Shown: piece after piece, positions 1 through 8,466 of the stretch
Layout of the letters: the number at the start of each line of letters is the position of its first letter
Position numbering within the stretch: position 1 is the stretch's first letter
Assembly: GCA_963722905.1 (NCBI GenBank)
Contig: CAVROT010000005.1
Span: forward strand, 331,496-395,495
Direction of reading: 5' to 3'
DNA from: CAVROT01 sp963722905
GTDB taxonomy: Bacteria > Pseudomonadota > Alphaproteobacteria > Rhodobacterales > Rhodobacteraceae
Length of the DNA stretch: 64,000 nt
Notes under the pieces: generated by a model
The model's database searches: none
The model's input: the letters and a program-made list of their open reading frames with translations, nothing else
What the model was told of the DNA's origin: nothing
Translations under genes and position numbers: made by a program

Positions 1-87
1 CTCGGCCGAGAACCGCTTGACCGTGGCGTGGCCGATGCCGCGGCTGGCACCGGTCAGGACGAGGGTGCGCTGGCGGTCGCTGTCCAT
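1..87 (-). CDS. SDR-family oxidoreductase, N-terminal fragment
   Basis: Only the first 29 codons lie in the window; the gene runs off the left edge. They contain the Rossmann glycine motif TGASRGIG near residues 13-20, which binds the NAD(P) cofactor in short-chain dehydrogenases/reductases. The ATG at 85-87 is divergent from argB, with 68 bp between the two starts. The substrate cannot be predicted from this fragment. Confidence 0.75.
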   Translation of the reverse strand, partial: MDSDRQRTLVLTGASRGIGHATVKRFSAE

Positions 88-155
88 GAAGGCCCTTCCG
101 CCCCTTGAGCGGGGTGTGCCGCGACGCTACCAGTGCCCGGACCGGAGGGACAGGC

Positions 156-1043
156 ATGAAGATGCAGGCGCCACGCGACGAGGACTGGTTCGCCACCGCA
201 CGCACGCTCAGCAGCGCCTTGCCATACATGCAGCGCTACGACGGCGCGACGGTGGTGATCAAGCTGGGCGGCCACGCCATGGGCAGCGACGCCGGCATGG
301 AGAGTTTCGCGCGCGACGTCGCCCTGATGCAGCAGGTCGGCGTCAATCCGGTGATCGTGCACGGCGGCGGCCCCATGATCGACGCGATGCTGTCGCGCCT
401 GGGCGTGGTCAGCGAGTTCCGGGACGGCAAGCGCGTCACCGATGCCGCCACGGTCGAGGTGGTCGAGATGGTGCTGTCGGGCCGCGTGAACAAGCGGATC
501 GTGCAGGCGATCAACGCGCAGGGCGGGCGCGCCGTGGGGCTGTCGGGCAAGGATGCCAACCTGATGGTCTGCGAGGCCGCGGACCCCGCGCTCGGCTTCG
601 TCGGACGTCCGGTGGCGTTCAATCCCGATTTCCTGCGGTCGCTCCATGCGGCCGAGATCATTCCGGTCATCGCCCCCATCGGCGCCGGGCGGAACGGCGA
701 GACGTTCAACGTGAACGGCGACACCGCGGCGGGCGCCATCGCCGGGTCGCTGAAGGCGGACCGGCTGTTGCTGCTGACCGACGTGGCCGGCGTGAAGGAT
801 GCCGAGGGCTGCATCGTGACCGAGATGACGCCCGAGAACATCCGCGAGATGACGGCGTCCGGCGTCATCGCGGGCGGCATGATCCCCAAGACGCAGACCG
901 CGCTGGAGGCAATGGAGGCGGGGGTGCGCGGCGTGGTGATCCTAGACGGGCGGGTGCCCAACGCCTGCCTTCTGGAGCTCTACACCGACCACGGCGCGGG
1001 CAGCCTGATCCGCGGGCCGAGGGCCGCACGGGGGGTGACGTGA
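156..1043 (+). CDS. argB: Acetylglutamate kinase
   Basis: Phosphorylates N-acetyl-L-glutamate, the second step of arginine synthesis in the cytoplasm. The 295-residue product has the amino-acid-kinase motifs KLGG (36-39) and VHGGGP, and GGMIPK near the C-terminus. An N-terminal helical extension precedes the kinase core, as in arginine-inhibited hexameric NAGKs, so feedback inhibition is inferred. The ATG at 156 was chosen because GGAGGG lies 6 nt upstream; an in-frame start further upstream has no such site. The TGA overlaps the next ATG by one base, which implies translational coupling to the phosphatase gene. Confidence 0.96.
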   Translation: MKMQAPRDEDWFATARTLSSALPYMQRYDGATVVIKLGGHAMGSDAGMESFARDVALMQQVGVNPVIVHGGGPMIDAMLSRLGVVSEFRDGKRVTDAATVEVVEMVLSGRVNKRIVQAINAQGGRAVGLSGKDANLMVCEAADPALGFVGRPVAFNPDFLRSLHAAEIIPVIAPIGAGRNGETFNVNGDTAAGAIAGSLKADRLLLLTDVAGVKDAEGCIVTEMTPENIREMTASGVIAGGMIPKTQTALEAMEAGVRGVVILDGRVPNACLLELYTDHGAGSLIRGPRAARGVT

Positions 1044-1561
1044 TGACGCTGACGCTGATCCTGATCCGCCACGGCAAGGCCGAGCCCGGCGGCGCCGCCA
1101 CGCCGGACCATGACCGCGCCCTGGCGGATCGCGGCCATCGCGACGCCGCGCGCATCGGCGCATGGCTGGACGCGCAGGACCTTCGGCCGGACGCGGCTCT
1201 GGTGTCGACCGCCAGGCGCACCGTCCAGACATGGGAGGGGATTGCCGGCGCCATGGCGACGCCGCCGGGGGCGACGTTCGACGCGCGCCTCTACGACGCC
1301 GACCCGGGGACGGTCCTGGCCGTTCTGGCCGAGAGCGCTGCGGAGTGCCTGGCCGTCGTGGGCCACAACCCGACCACGGCCGATCTGGCCCATCGCCTGG
1401 GTCGGCGGCCGCCCGATCATCCAGACTTCGCGCGCCATCCCACCGGGTCCACGACCGTCCTGCGCTTCGACGCGGATGGCTGGGGAGACGTCGCGGCGGG
1501 CACGGGCACCGCCGTCGCCTTCGCGGTGCCGCGCGACCTCAGTGACCCAGGATCTGGCTGA
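1043..1561 (+). CDS. SixA-type phosphohistidine phosphatase / histidine phosphatase
   Basis: A 172-residue member of the histidine phosphatase (phosphoglycerate mutase-like) superfamily. The catalytic RHG motif is in IRHGKAEP at the N-terminus, and a second catalytic histidine is in VVGHNPTT. Length and motifs match the SixA group, which dephosphorylates phosphohistidine in phosphorelay proteins; the target here is unknown. It starts on the argB stop codon and its 3' end overlaps the convergent aapP gene by 23 bp. Confidence 0.85.
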   Translation: MTLTLILIRHGKAEPGGAATPDHDRALADRGHRDAARIGAWLDAQDLRPDAALVSTARRTVQTWEGIAGAMATPPGATFDARLYDADPGTVLAVLAESAAECLAVVGHNPTTADLAHRLGRRPPDHPDFARHPTGSTTVLRFDADGWGDVAAGTGTAVAFAVPRDLSDPGSG

Positions 1562-2339
1562 GAAACAGCTTCGTCCGCTCGGACTTGGGGTTGAGGAAGA
1601 ATTCCTCAGGCGCGTTCTGTTCGACGATCTGGCCCTGATCCATGAAGATGACGCGATTGGCGACCTGACGGGCGAACCCCATCTCGTGGGTGACGCAGAT
1701 CATGGTCATCCCCTCCTCGGCCAGCGCGATCATGGTGTCGAGCACTTCCTTGATCATCTCCGGGTCGAGCGCCGAGGTCGGTTCGTCGAAGAGCATGATG
1801 CGCGGCTTCATGCACAGGCTGCGCGCGATGGCGACCCGCTGCTGCTGCCCGCCCGACAGCTGGCCGGGGTACTTGTCGGCCTGCTCGGGGATCTTGACCT
1901 TTTCGAGGAAGTGCATCGCCGTCTTCTCGGCCTCGCGGCGCGGGACCTTGCGCACCCAGATCGGGGCGAGCGTGCAGTTCTCCAGGATGGTGAGATGCGG
2001 AAAGAGGTTGAAGTGCTGAAAGCACATGCCGACCTCGGACCGAATCTTGTCGATGTTCTTCAGGTCGCTGGTCAGTTCGGTGCCGTCCACGACGATCTTG
2101 CCCGACTGGTGTTCCTCCAGCCGGTTTATGCAGCGGATCAGCGTCGACTTGCCCGACCCCGACGGTCCGCACACGACGATACGCTCGCCCCGCTGCACCG
2201 TGAGGTCGATGTCGCGCAACACGTGGAACGTCCCGAACCACTTGTTCATGTCGGTGATCTGGATCGCGATCTCGTCGCTGACCTGCATGGCGGCGGGGCG
2301 GGTCGCGGCCGGATCGGATGCGAGGGCGGTGTCGGTCAT
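1539..2339 (-). CDS. aapP: General L-amino-acid ABC transporter, ATP-binding protein
   Basis: The 266-residue ATPase of a polar amino-acid importer. It has Walker A GPSGSGKS, Q-loop, signature LSGGQQQR, Walker B IMLFDEPTS and the switch histidine in THEMGF. The ATG at 2339 follows AGGAG, and the preceding aapM stop is 10 bp upstream, so this is the last gene of aapJQMP. In rhizobia the Aap system takes up a broad range of L-amino acids. The 3' end overlaps the convergent sixA-like gene. Confidence 0.95.
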   Translation of the reverse strand: MTDTALASDPAATRPAAMQVSDEIAIQITDMNKWFGTFHVLRDIDLTVQRGERIVVCGPSGSGKSTLIRCINRLEEHQSGKIVVDGTELTSDLKNIDKIRSEVGMCFQHFNLFPHLTILENCTLAPIWVRKVPRREAEKTAMHFLEKVKIPEQADKYPGQLSGGQQQRVAIARSLCMKPRIMLFDEPTSALDPEMIKEVLDTMIALAEEGMTMICVTHEMGFARQVANRVIFMDQGQIVEQNAPEEFFLNPKSERTKLFLSQILGH

Positions 2340-2349
2340 GGCCGGTCTC

Positions 2350-3654
2350 CTAGCGGTGATCGGTCTGCAGCTTGCGCTCCAGATACATAGAGTAGCGGGA
2401 CATCGAGAAACAGAAGATGAAGAACAACAGGGCGATGAAGCCGTAGAGCTCCCACACGATGCCGTTCCAGTCGCTGTCGGCGCGGATCGCATTGCTGAGA
2501 CCCAGCGGGTCGAGCAGGCCGATGATCGACACCAGAGTCGTGTCCTTGAAGACGCCGATGAATGTGCCGACGATGCCGGGGATCGAGATCTTCAGCGCCT
2601 GCGGCAGGATTATGAGGCGCTGCGCCTGCCAGTAATCCAGGCCCAGGCTGTCGGCGCCCTCGTACTGGCCCTTGCCCAGGGCGGCCAGACCGCCGCGGAT
2701 AACCTCGGCCATGTAGGCCGCAGCGAAGAGCGTCACCATGATGATGACGCGCAGGATGATGTCGAAATTGGTACCGGGCGGCAGGAAGATGTTCAGCAGC
2801 GTCGAGGCGACGAAGAGCAGCGTGATCAGCGGCACGCCGCGAATGAACTCGATGAACCCGACGCAGAGCGATTTGACGATCAGCAGATCCGATTGCCGGC
2901 CCAGCGCCAGCAGAACGCCCAGCGGCAGCGAGCAGCCGATGGCCACGACGCCGATGGTTATCGACAGCATGAACCCGCCGAACTGCCGGCTTGCCACGGG
3001 CTCCAGCCCGATGGGGAGGATGCGGTGAAGATCCTCGGCCGCGTTGCCGGCCAGCAGCAGCCAGAACGCCATCGTCACCGCGACGGCCGCGATCAGCCCG
3101 GCCAGTGTCCCGATGCGCGGCGCGACCAGTCGGTGCGCGACGATGCCCAGCACAAGCCCCAGCGCGATCATCAGCGGCAGCCACAGGGTCCCGCCCCACA
3201 GCAGGTAGGGCATAATGAACGGATAGGCGGCGGTGAACCACAGCAGCTTGCGCGGGACGCGGGTGAAGAGCACGGGTGCCACAGCGACGAAAAGCAGGGC
3301 CAGGTCCAGCAGCGGGCGCCACCGCAGCTCGGGCGGGTAGAAGCCGAACAGCAGCTGCGGCCAGCGTTCGCGGATGACCCCCCAGCAGGCGCCGGAGTGT
3401 CCGCCGCCCGTGATCTCGCGACATTGGTTGAGCGACGTCGCGCGCCAGGTGGGCGACCAGATCCACGGGACGATGGCTGCAAGGACATAGAACACGAAGA
3501 CGAAAGCCAATATCGTGACCACGGTGTTGACCGGGCCGTTGAAGAGGTTCGCCCGCGCCCATCCCACAGCGCCGATGGATGTGCCGGGCGGCACCCGTTC
3601 GGGCAGCATCGTGTCGCGGACGAAGGGGACGGTTTCGGCATGCAGGTCGCTCAT
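2350..3654 (-). CDS. aapM: General L-amino-acid ABC transporter, permease
   Basis: A 434-residue inner-membrane permease of the His/Glu/Gln/Arg/opine group. The N-terminal half holds hydrophobic segments and a long variable stretch. The C-terminal half carries the EAA-type cytoplasmic loop (near QYEGADSLGL) that contacts AapP. It follows aapQ with one base between the ATG and the aapQ stop, and the two permeases are expected to form the channel as a heterodimer. Confidence 0.95.
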   Translation of the reverse strand: MSDLHAETVPFVRDTMLPERVPPGTSIGAVGWARANLFNGPVNTVVTILAFVFVFYVLAAIVPWIWSPTWRATSLNQCREITGGGHSGACWGVIRERWPQLLFGFYPPELRWRPLLDLALLFVAVAPVLFTRVPRKLLWFTAAYPFIMPYLLWGGTLWLPLMIALGLVLGIVAHRLVAPRIGTLAGLIAAVAVTMAFWLLLAGNAAEDLHRILPIGLEPVASRQFGGFMLSITIGVVAIGCSLPLGVLLALGRQSDLLIVKSLCVGFIEFIRGVPLITLLFVASTLLNIFLPPGTNFDIILRVIIMVTLFAAAYMAEVIRGGLAALGKGQYEGADSLGLDYWQAQRLIILPQALKISIPGIVGTFIGVFKDTTLVSIIGLLDPLGLSNAIRADSDWNGIVWELYGFIALLFFIFCFSMSRYSMYLERKLQTDHR

Positions 3655-3655
3655 G

Positions 3656-4909
3656 TCACCGCTCCACCAACTTTACCCGGTTGTTGTAGACGTTCATCAC
3701 CGCCGAGATGCTGAGGCTGATGACAAGGTAGACCAGCATCCCCATCAGCACCGTCTCCAGCTCGCGCCCGGTCTGGTTCAGCGTGATCCCCATCAGCGTT
3801 CCGGTCAGGTCCATGTAGCCGACCGCGATGGCCAGCGACGAGTTCTTGGTGAGGTTGAGGTATTGCGAGATCAGCGGAGGGATGATGACCCGCAGCGCCT
3901 GCGGCAGCACCACCAGGCTCATGATGCGCGAAGGCTTGATCCCCAGCGCCGCCGCCGCCTCTGTCTGCCCGCGTGAGATGGCGAGGATGCCGGCGCGCAC
4001 CTGCTCGGCGATGAAGGCGGCGGTGTAGAGCGACAGCGCCAGCCACAGGGCGATCAGCGAATTGCGCATATAGATGCCGCCCTGGAAGTTGAAGCCGGCA
4101 AGCTCGGGCTTTTCCAGGTGGAACCCCATGGCGATCATCAGGACGACGAAGGGGATCACGACGACGCCCAGCCGCAGGTACCAGGTGGTCGGGCGCACGC
4201 CGGTGTCGTTCTGGATGGCGTCGGCGCGGGTCTTGATCAGGCGCGCCACCCACAACCCGCCCAGAAGCACGGCGAGCGACGCGAGGAACGTCAGGCTCAG
4301 CGTGACGGGCCCCAGGTCTATGCCGCCCAGGCCACGGTCGAAGAGGGGCCCGGGGATGTAGAACCCCCGCCCCGTCAGGGCCACGCTGTCGAACAGCAGC
4401 AGCGACGCTTCGGGGTCGTCGCCGCGGAAGTCCGAGGGCTGCGGCAGGTTCTCGATCACGATGGCCATGACCAGGACGATCCACAGCAGGACCGGCACGT
4501 TTCGGAACATCTCGACGTAGACCGTCATGATGCGGCTGACGATCCAGTTGTTGGACAGGCGCAGGACACCGATGATCACGCCCAGCACGGTGGCGGTGAT
4601 GCAGCCCAGGACGGCGACCAGCAGCGTGTTCAGAAGGCCGACGACGGCGGCGCGCCAATGGGTCGACTGAGAGTCGTACTCGATCAGCCGCTGGTTGATG
4701 TCGTAGCCGGCGGGTTCGTTGAGAAAGCCGAAGGAGGGTTGTTTGCCGAGATCGGCGAGGTTCTGCGCCGTATTCCAGAACAACCAGTAGAACAGCGACG
4801 CGAACCCGATGAGGGCGACAACCTGGATGGTCATGGACCTGTAGCGCGTGTCGTAAAGCAGCATGCTCAGCCGGAAGGACTGCTTGTCGGGTTCGGTCAC
4901 CGTGGACAT
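3656..4909 (-). CDS. aapQ: General L-amino-acid ABC transporter, permease
   Basis: A 417-residue permease paired with AapM. It has several transmembrane segments and a conserved C-terminal permease domain with the EAA loop (near QTEAAAALGI). The start MSTVTEPDKQ gives the expected family length. The gene is separated from aapJ by 166 bp containing a strong hairpin, so aapJ can be expressed at a higher level than the membrane components. Confidence 0.95.
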   Translation of the reverse strand: MSTVTEPDKQSFRLSMLLYDTRYRSMTIQVVALIGFASLFYWLFWNTAQNLADLGKQPSFGFLNEPAGYDINQRLIEYDSQSTHWRAAVVGLLNTLLVAVLGCITATVLGVIIGVLRLSNNWIVSRIMTVYVEMFRNVPVLLWIVLVMAIVIENLPQPSDFRGDDPEASLLLFDSVALTGRGFYIPGPLFDRGLGGIDLGPVTLSLTFLASLAVLLGGLWVARLIKTRADAIQNDTGVRPTTWYLRLGVVVIPFVVLMIAMGFHLEKPELAGFNFQGGIYMRNSLIALWLALSLYTAAFIAEQVRAGILAISRGQTEAAAALGIKPSRIMSLVVLPQALRVIIPPLISQYLNLTKNSSLAIAVGYMDLTGTLMGITLNQTGRELETVLMGMLVYLVISLSISAVMNVYNNRVKLVER

Positions 4910-5034
4910 GTCGAAGGCTCCCGGTCGCGGTCGCGCGTTTCCCCGTTCGCGTCAGCGCGGGGCGGCGGCCGGAGATGAACGGTGCGGCCCGCATCGGCGG
5001 CGCAGCGCGCGCGGGGGGATGCGCGGAATGTGTC

Positions 5035-5060
5035 GGGGGCGCCGCGCAAGCGGCACCCCC
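5035..5060 (-). terminator. Intercistronic stem-loop after aapJ
   Basis: Two 11-nt arms (GGGGGTGCCGC and GCGGCGCCCCC, one G-U pair) with a 4-nt loop lie 15 nt downstream of the aapJ stop codon, with no T-run. The position fits a partial terminator or mRNA-stabilising hairpin that raises the binding-protein level over the permeases. The role is inferred; the inverted repeat is seen directly. Confidence 0.65.
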
Positions 5061-5075
5061 TTTCGTCGTCTGGCC

Positions 5076-6095
5076 CTAGCGGAAGGGCGGGGCGTACATC
5101 AGCCCCCCGTCCTGCCATTGCGCGTTCAGGCCGCGCGCCAGGCCGATCGGGGTATTCTGCCCGATGTTCTTCTCGAAGATCTCGCCGTAGTTTCCGACGG
5201 CAGCGATCGCGTCCTTGGCCCATGTGGCTTCGAGGCCGATCATGGATCCGAGGTCGCCTTCAAGGCCCAGCAGACGGTTGACCTCAGGGTCGTCGCCTGC
5301 GGCCGCCGACATGTCGGCGACGTTGGCGCTGGTGACGCCGTATTCCTCGGCCGCGACGAGCGCGTAGAACGTCCATCGGACGATGTCGCCCCATTCGCTG
5401 TCGCCGTGGCGGACCAGCGGGCCCAGCGGCTCCTTCGAGATGATCTCGGGCAGCAGGATATGATCGCCAGGATTCTCGAACGTCGCGCGCGTCGCGGCCA
5501 GGCCGGACGCGTCCGTCGTGTAGGTGTCGCAGGCGCCGGCCAGGTACTGCTGTTGAGCCTCGGCGTTCGTCTCGATCGGAACGGGCTCGTAATCCATCCC
5601 GTTCGAGCGGAAGTAGTCGGCCAGGTTCAGTTCGGTCGTGGTGCCGGTCTGAATGCAGACCGTCGCGCCGGACAGGTCCTTGGCCGAGGTCACGCCCAGC
5701 TCCTTGGGCACGATGAAGCCCTGGCCGTCATAGTAGTTGATGCCGATGAAGTCGAACTTGAGATCCGTGTCGCGGCTGAAGGTCCAGGTCGTGTTGCGCG
5801 CCAGAACGTCGACCTCGCCCGAGGCGAGCGCGGTGAACCGCGTCTTGCCGGTGGTCGGCACGAACTCGACCGCCTGCGGATCGCCAAGGACGGCGGCGGC
5901 CACGGCGCGGCAGACGTCGACGTCGAACCCTTCCCAGGTGCCGTTCGCATCCGGTGCCGCGAACCCCACGAGGCCGGTCGTGACCCCGCAGTTCAGCGTT
6001 CCGCGTTCCTTCACGTCGTCCAGCGTCGCCGCTGCCGCGGCGCCCGCGGTCAGCCCGGCGACGGTCATAGCGCCCAGAAGTGCAGTCGTTTTCAT
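5076..6095 (-). CDS. aapJ: General L-amino-acid ABC transporter, periplasmic binding protein
   Basis: A 339-residue solute-binding protein. It has a Sec signal peptide (about residues 1-22, ending in an Ala-rich cleavage region) and then the family-3 binding domain, with GTLNCGV at the mature N-terminus and VDVLARNTTW in lobe one. It is the first gene of aapJQMP. The 209 bp upstream is the likely promoter region, with a TATCTA element around 6178-6183, but no convincing -35 was found. Confidence 0.95.
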   Translation of the reverse strand: MKTTALLGAMTVAGLTAGAAAAATLDDVKERGTLNCGVTTGLVGFAAPDANGTWEGFDVDVCRAVAAAVLGDPQAVEFVPTTGKTRFTALASGEVDVLARNTTWTFSRDTDLKFDFIGINYYDGQGFIVPKELGVTSAKDLSGATVCIQTGTTTELNLADYFRSNGMDYEPVPIETNAEAQQQYLAGACDTYTTDASGLAATRATFENPGDHILLPEIISKEPLGPLVRHGDSEWGDIVRWTFYALVAAEEYGVTSANVADMSAAAGDDPEVNRLLGLEGDLGSMIGLEATWAKDAIAAVGNYGEIFEKNIGQNTPIGLARGLNAQWQDGGLMYAPPFR

Positions 6096-6304
6096 ATGGT
6101 CCTCTTCCTTGAATTTCCGGCCGGTTCGATCCGGCGATGGACTTCGGCCGCATGGCGGCAGGATTGAACTTAAACTTTAGATATCCCCAAGTGCGGGCAA
6201 GTCTGTCGCGATCCATCACGGCAGGTCAAGGCCGAGATCACGCGTTTAGATGAATTGTCAGGCACTACGTCGGGTCCGGTGGCCGCATGAGCGGCGGCGC
6301 GCGA

Positions 6305-7021
6305 TCAATCGGGCGTCATCGCCAGACCGAGGATCCGCCGGGCATCGAGGAACGCGGCGCGACGGACGGCCGCGGCCGCCTCGGCCTCGTCGTCGCGGCC
6401 CCATTGTTCGGCCTGCCAGACCTCGTCGATGCGCGATGCCTCCCACAAGGTCTCGGGCGGGGCGACATCGGCGGCCGAGGCCAGCGCGATGACCAGCGAC
6501 CCCGACAGCATGGTCAGGTCGTGGAAGCCGGCCAGCGCGAAAGGCCCCATCGCATGCACCGGTGCCGCGAGCGCGGCCAGCGCCGCCGGGTCCTGCGCCA
6601 CCGGCATGACCCCGGCCGTGACCCTCAGCCGCGCGCGGAACGTGCCGTCGGCCCAGTCGAGGAGAGGATCCCAAGCTTCGGCCTGACGCAGCGCAAGGCC
6701 GGGGGGCGACACCGCGCGGTAGCACAGAAGGTCGGTAGCGCCGTAGGCGGCCATCCCGTCGGCCACGGCGCCATGCTGCGGTGCAACCTTGTCTATGGCC
6801 GCGTTGGCCGCCCGCGTGACCGGCATGGATCCCGGATCGATGGTCTCTCCCTGGGCATCCCATTCCCGTGCGACGGCTTCGGCCATGGCGCGGGTGGGCA
6901 GAACCAGTGGCGCCTTGGCCGGCGTCCGCACCGGACGGTCGTCCAGATGCACGGCATGCCCGCCCTGCGCGGGAACCGCATGCGCCGCTGTCCAGAACCG
7001 CCGCGCGGCCCATTCCGTCAT
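6305..7021 (-). CDS. ATP12 family chaperone for F1-ATPase assembly
   Basis: A 238-residue ATP12-family protein; such chaperones bind the F1 alpha subunit during ATP synthase assembly and occur in mitochondria and alphaproteobacteria. Family sequences are visible, such as the N-terminal RRFWTAAH, the basic DDRPVRTPAK segment and YRAVSPPGL. The ATG at 7021 overlaps the rluC stop in an ATGA arrangement, so the genes are co-translated. It is the last gene of the rarA-crcB-rluC-ATP12 group. Confidence 0.92.
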   Translation of the reverse strand: MTEWAARRFWTAAHAVPAQGGHAVHLDDRPVRTPAKAPLVLPTRAMAEAVAREWDAQGETIDPGSMPVTRAANAAIDKVAPQHGAVADGMAAYGATDLLCYRAVSPPGLALRQAEAWDPLLDWADGTFRARLRVTAGVMPVAQDPAALAALAAPVHAMGPFALAGFHDLTMLSGSLVIALASAADVAPPETLWEASRIDEVWQAEQWGRDDEAEAAAAVRRAAFLDARRILGLAMTPD

Positions 7022-8064
7022 GCGTCCTCCGCGAAGGGGTCGGCGGGCACGTCGGAGGCCCGCCATTCCAGCTCGTCCCAGGTGCGCGCCATGTGATCGG
7101 GCAACGGCGCGGTGAAGCTCAGCGCCGCCCCCGTGACCGGGTGGACCAGCGACAGCGACCGCGCATGGAGGTGCAGCTTGCGGCTGAGCGCGCCGCCCAG
7201 GTGCGACCCCCATCCGTCGCCCGCGTTCTCCTGCCCCGATCCGCCGTACTTGCCGTCGCCCGCGATAGGGTGGCCGATCTCGGCCATGTGGGCGCGCAGC
7301 TGGTGCGTGCGCCCCGTCACCGGCACCATGGCGACCCAGGCGACGCGGCCGCCAAGCGCCGACAGGACGGCATAATCGGTCGTCGCGCGCTTCGCGCCCT
7401 CGGTCCCGGCGACCGCGTCGGGGTGGATGCACCGCATCTTTTCGGCCTCGCCCCGGGCGCCGTGGCCGGATGCCTTGACGAGGCCGAAGCGAATCGTGCC
7501 CATCCGCGGCGACGGCACGCCTGCAACGGCGGCCCAGTAGATCTTGCGCGTATCCCGGTGGCGCATCGCGTCCGACAGTCCCTTGGCCGCCATCCGCGTG
7601 CGCGCCAGAAGCAGCACGCCCGACGTGTCGCGGTCCAGCCGGTGCACCAGCCGCGGCTTGTCCTCGGCGCCGTCGCGCAGCGCCTCGGACAACCCGTCGA
7701 CATGGCGCGTCTGACCGCTGCCGCCCTGGGACGGCAGGCCCGGCGGCTTGTTCAGGGCGATGACGTGGTCGTCGCGGTAGAGGACGGCGGCCCGCATCAT
7801 GGCGGCGTCCTCGTCGCTGACCTTCGGCGCCGCGCGGGGCCGGTCCGGCGCGGCCACGTCGGGCAACGGCGGGATCCGCACCGCCTGCCCCACGACGACC
7901 CGCGTCGCCCCCTTAACCCGGCCGCCGTCGACACGGATGTCGCCGCGCCGGCACAGCCTTTCGATGATGCCCTGCCCGACATGGGGGAACCGCCGGCGGA
8001 ACCACCGGTCCAGCCGCTGGTCGCCCTCGTCCACGCCGACGGTCAGCGTCTGGACCCGGCTCAT
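7018..8064 (-). CDS. rluC: RluC/RluD-family 23S rRNA pseudouridine synthase
   Basis: The 348-residue protein has an N-terminal S4 RNA-binding domain (about 10-70) and a catalytic RluA-type domain with HRLDRDTSG, whose second Asp is the catalytic residue. RluC modifies uridines of 23S rRNA; the exact positions cannot be read from sequence. The start overlaps the crcB stop by 4 bp (ATGA) and the stop overlaps the ATP12 start in the same way. Confidence 0.9.
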   Translation of the reverse strand: MSRVQTLTVGVDEGDQRLDRWFRRRFPHVGQGIIERLCRRGDIRVDGGRVKGATRVVVGQAVRIPPLPDVAAPDRPRAAPKVSDEDAAMMRAAVLYRDDHVIALNKPPGLPSQGGSGQTRHVDGLSEALRDGAEDKPRLVHRLDRDTSGVLLLARTRMAAKGLSDAMRHRDTRKIYWAAVAGVPSPRMGTIRFGLVKASGHGARGEAEKMRCIHPDAVAGTEGAKRATTDYAVLSALGGRVAWVAMVPVTGRTHQLRAHMAEIGHPIAGDGKYGGSGQENAGDGWGSHLGGALSRKLHLHARSLSLVHPVTGAALSFTAPLPDHMARTWDELEWRASDVPADPFAEDA

Positions 8065-8435
8065 GCCAGGGCCCGGACGATGTAGAGCCCCAGATAGAGC
8101 GCCCCCACCGATGCGCCGACCGACGCCAGGACATAGACGGCCGCCTGCCCCGCCTCGCCCCTCTCCAGCATCGCCACCGTCTCCAGCGAAAAGGCCGAGA
8201 ACGTGGTGAACCCGCCCAGCAGGCCGGTCAGCACCAGCGGCGACAGGTGGGTCAGCCCGCGCTGCGCGGCAAGAGCCGCGAAGGCCCCCATGGCCAGCGA
8301 CCCGAGGACGTTCACCGTGAGGATCGACAGCGGAAACCCCGGCCCGGTTGCCCGGAGCACGGCCACGCCCAGCGCGTGACGTGCGGCCGAGCCGATGGCC
8401 CCGCCGATGGCGACCTGCAGGAGGGTTGCGAACAT
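8061..8435 (-). CDS. crcB: Fluoride channel CrcB/Fluc
   Basis: A 124-residue, four-helix membrane protein that exports fluoride as a dual-topology dimer. Conserved features are GGAIGSAARH in helix 1, NVLGS in helix 2 and GGFTTFSAFS in helix 3, whose Phe/Thr residues line the pore. The ATG at 8435 (MFATLLQV) was preferred to an in-frame start 63 bp upstream that overlaps rarA and would add a basic tail. No fluoride riboswitch was recognised. Confidence 0.93.
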   Translation of the reverse strand: MFATLLQVAIGGAIGSAARHALGVAVLRATGPGFPLSILTVNVLGSLAMGAFAALAAQRGLTHLSPLVLTGLLGGFTTFSAFSLETVAMLERGEAGQAAVYVLASVGASVGALYLGLYIVRALA

Positions 8436-8466
8436 GGCCGCTGGATTGCGCGGGCGCCGGCGCTTG

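Noticed and set aside
2026..3714. 562-codon open frame antisense to aapM
   Set aside because: The composition is a mirror of the membrane-protein gene; no start site or family similarity.
5035..5060. Rho-independent terminator closing aapJ as a separate unit
   Set aside because: The stem lacks a T-run and the permease genes downstream have no obvious promoter, so a partial terminator or stabiliser is more likely.
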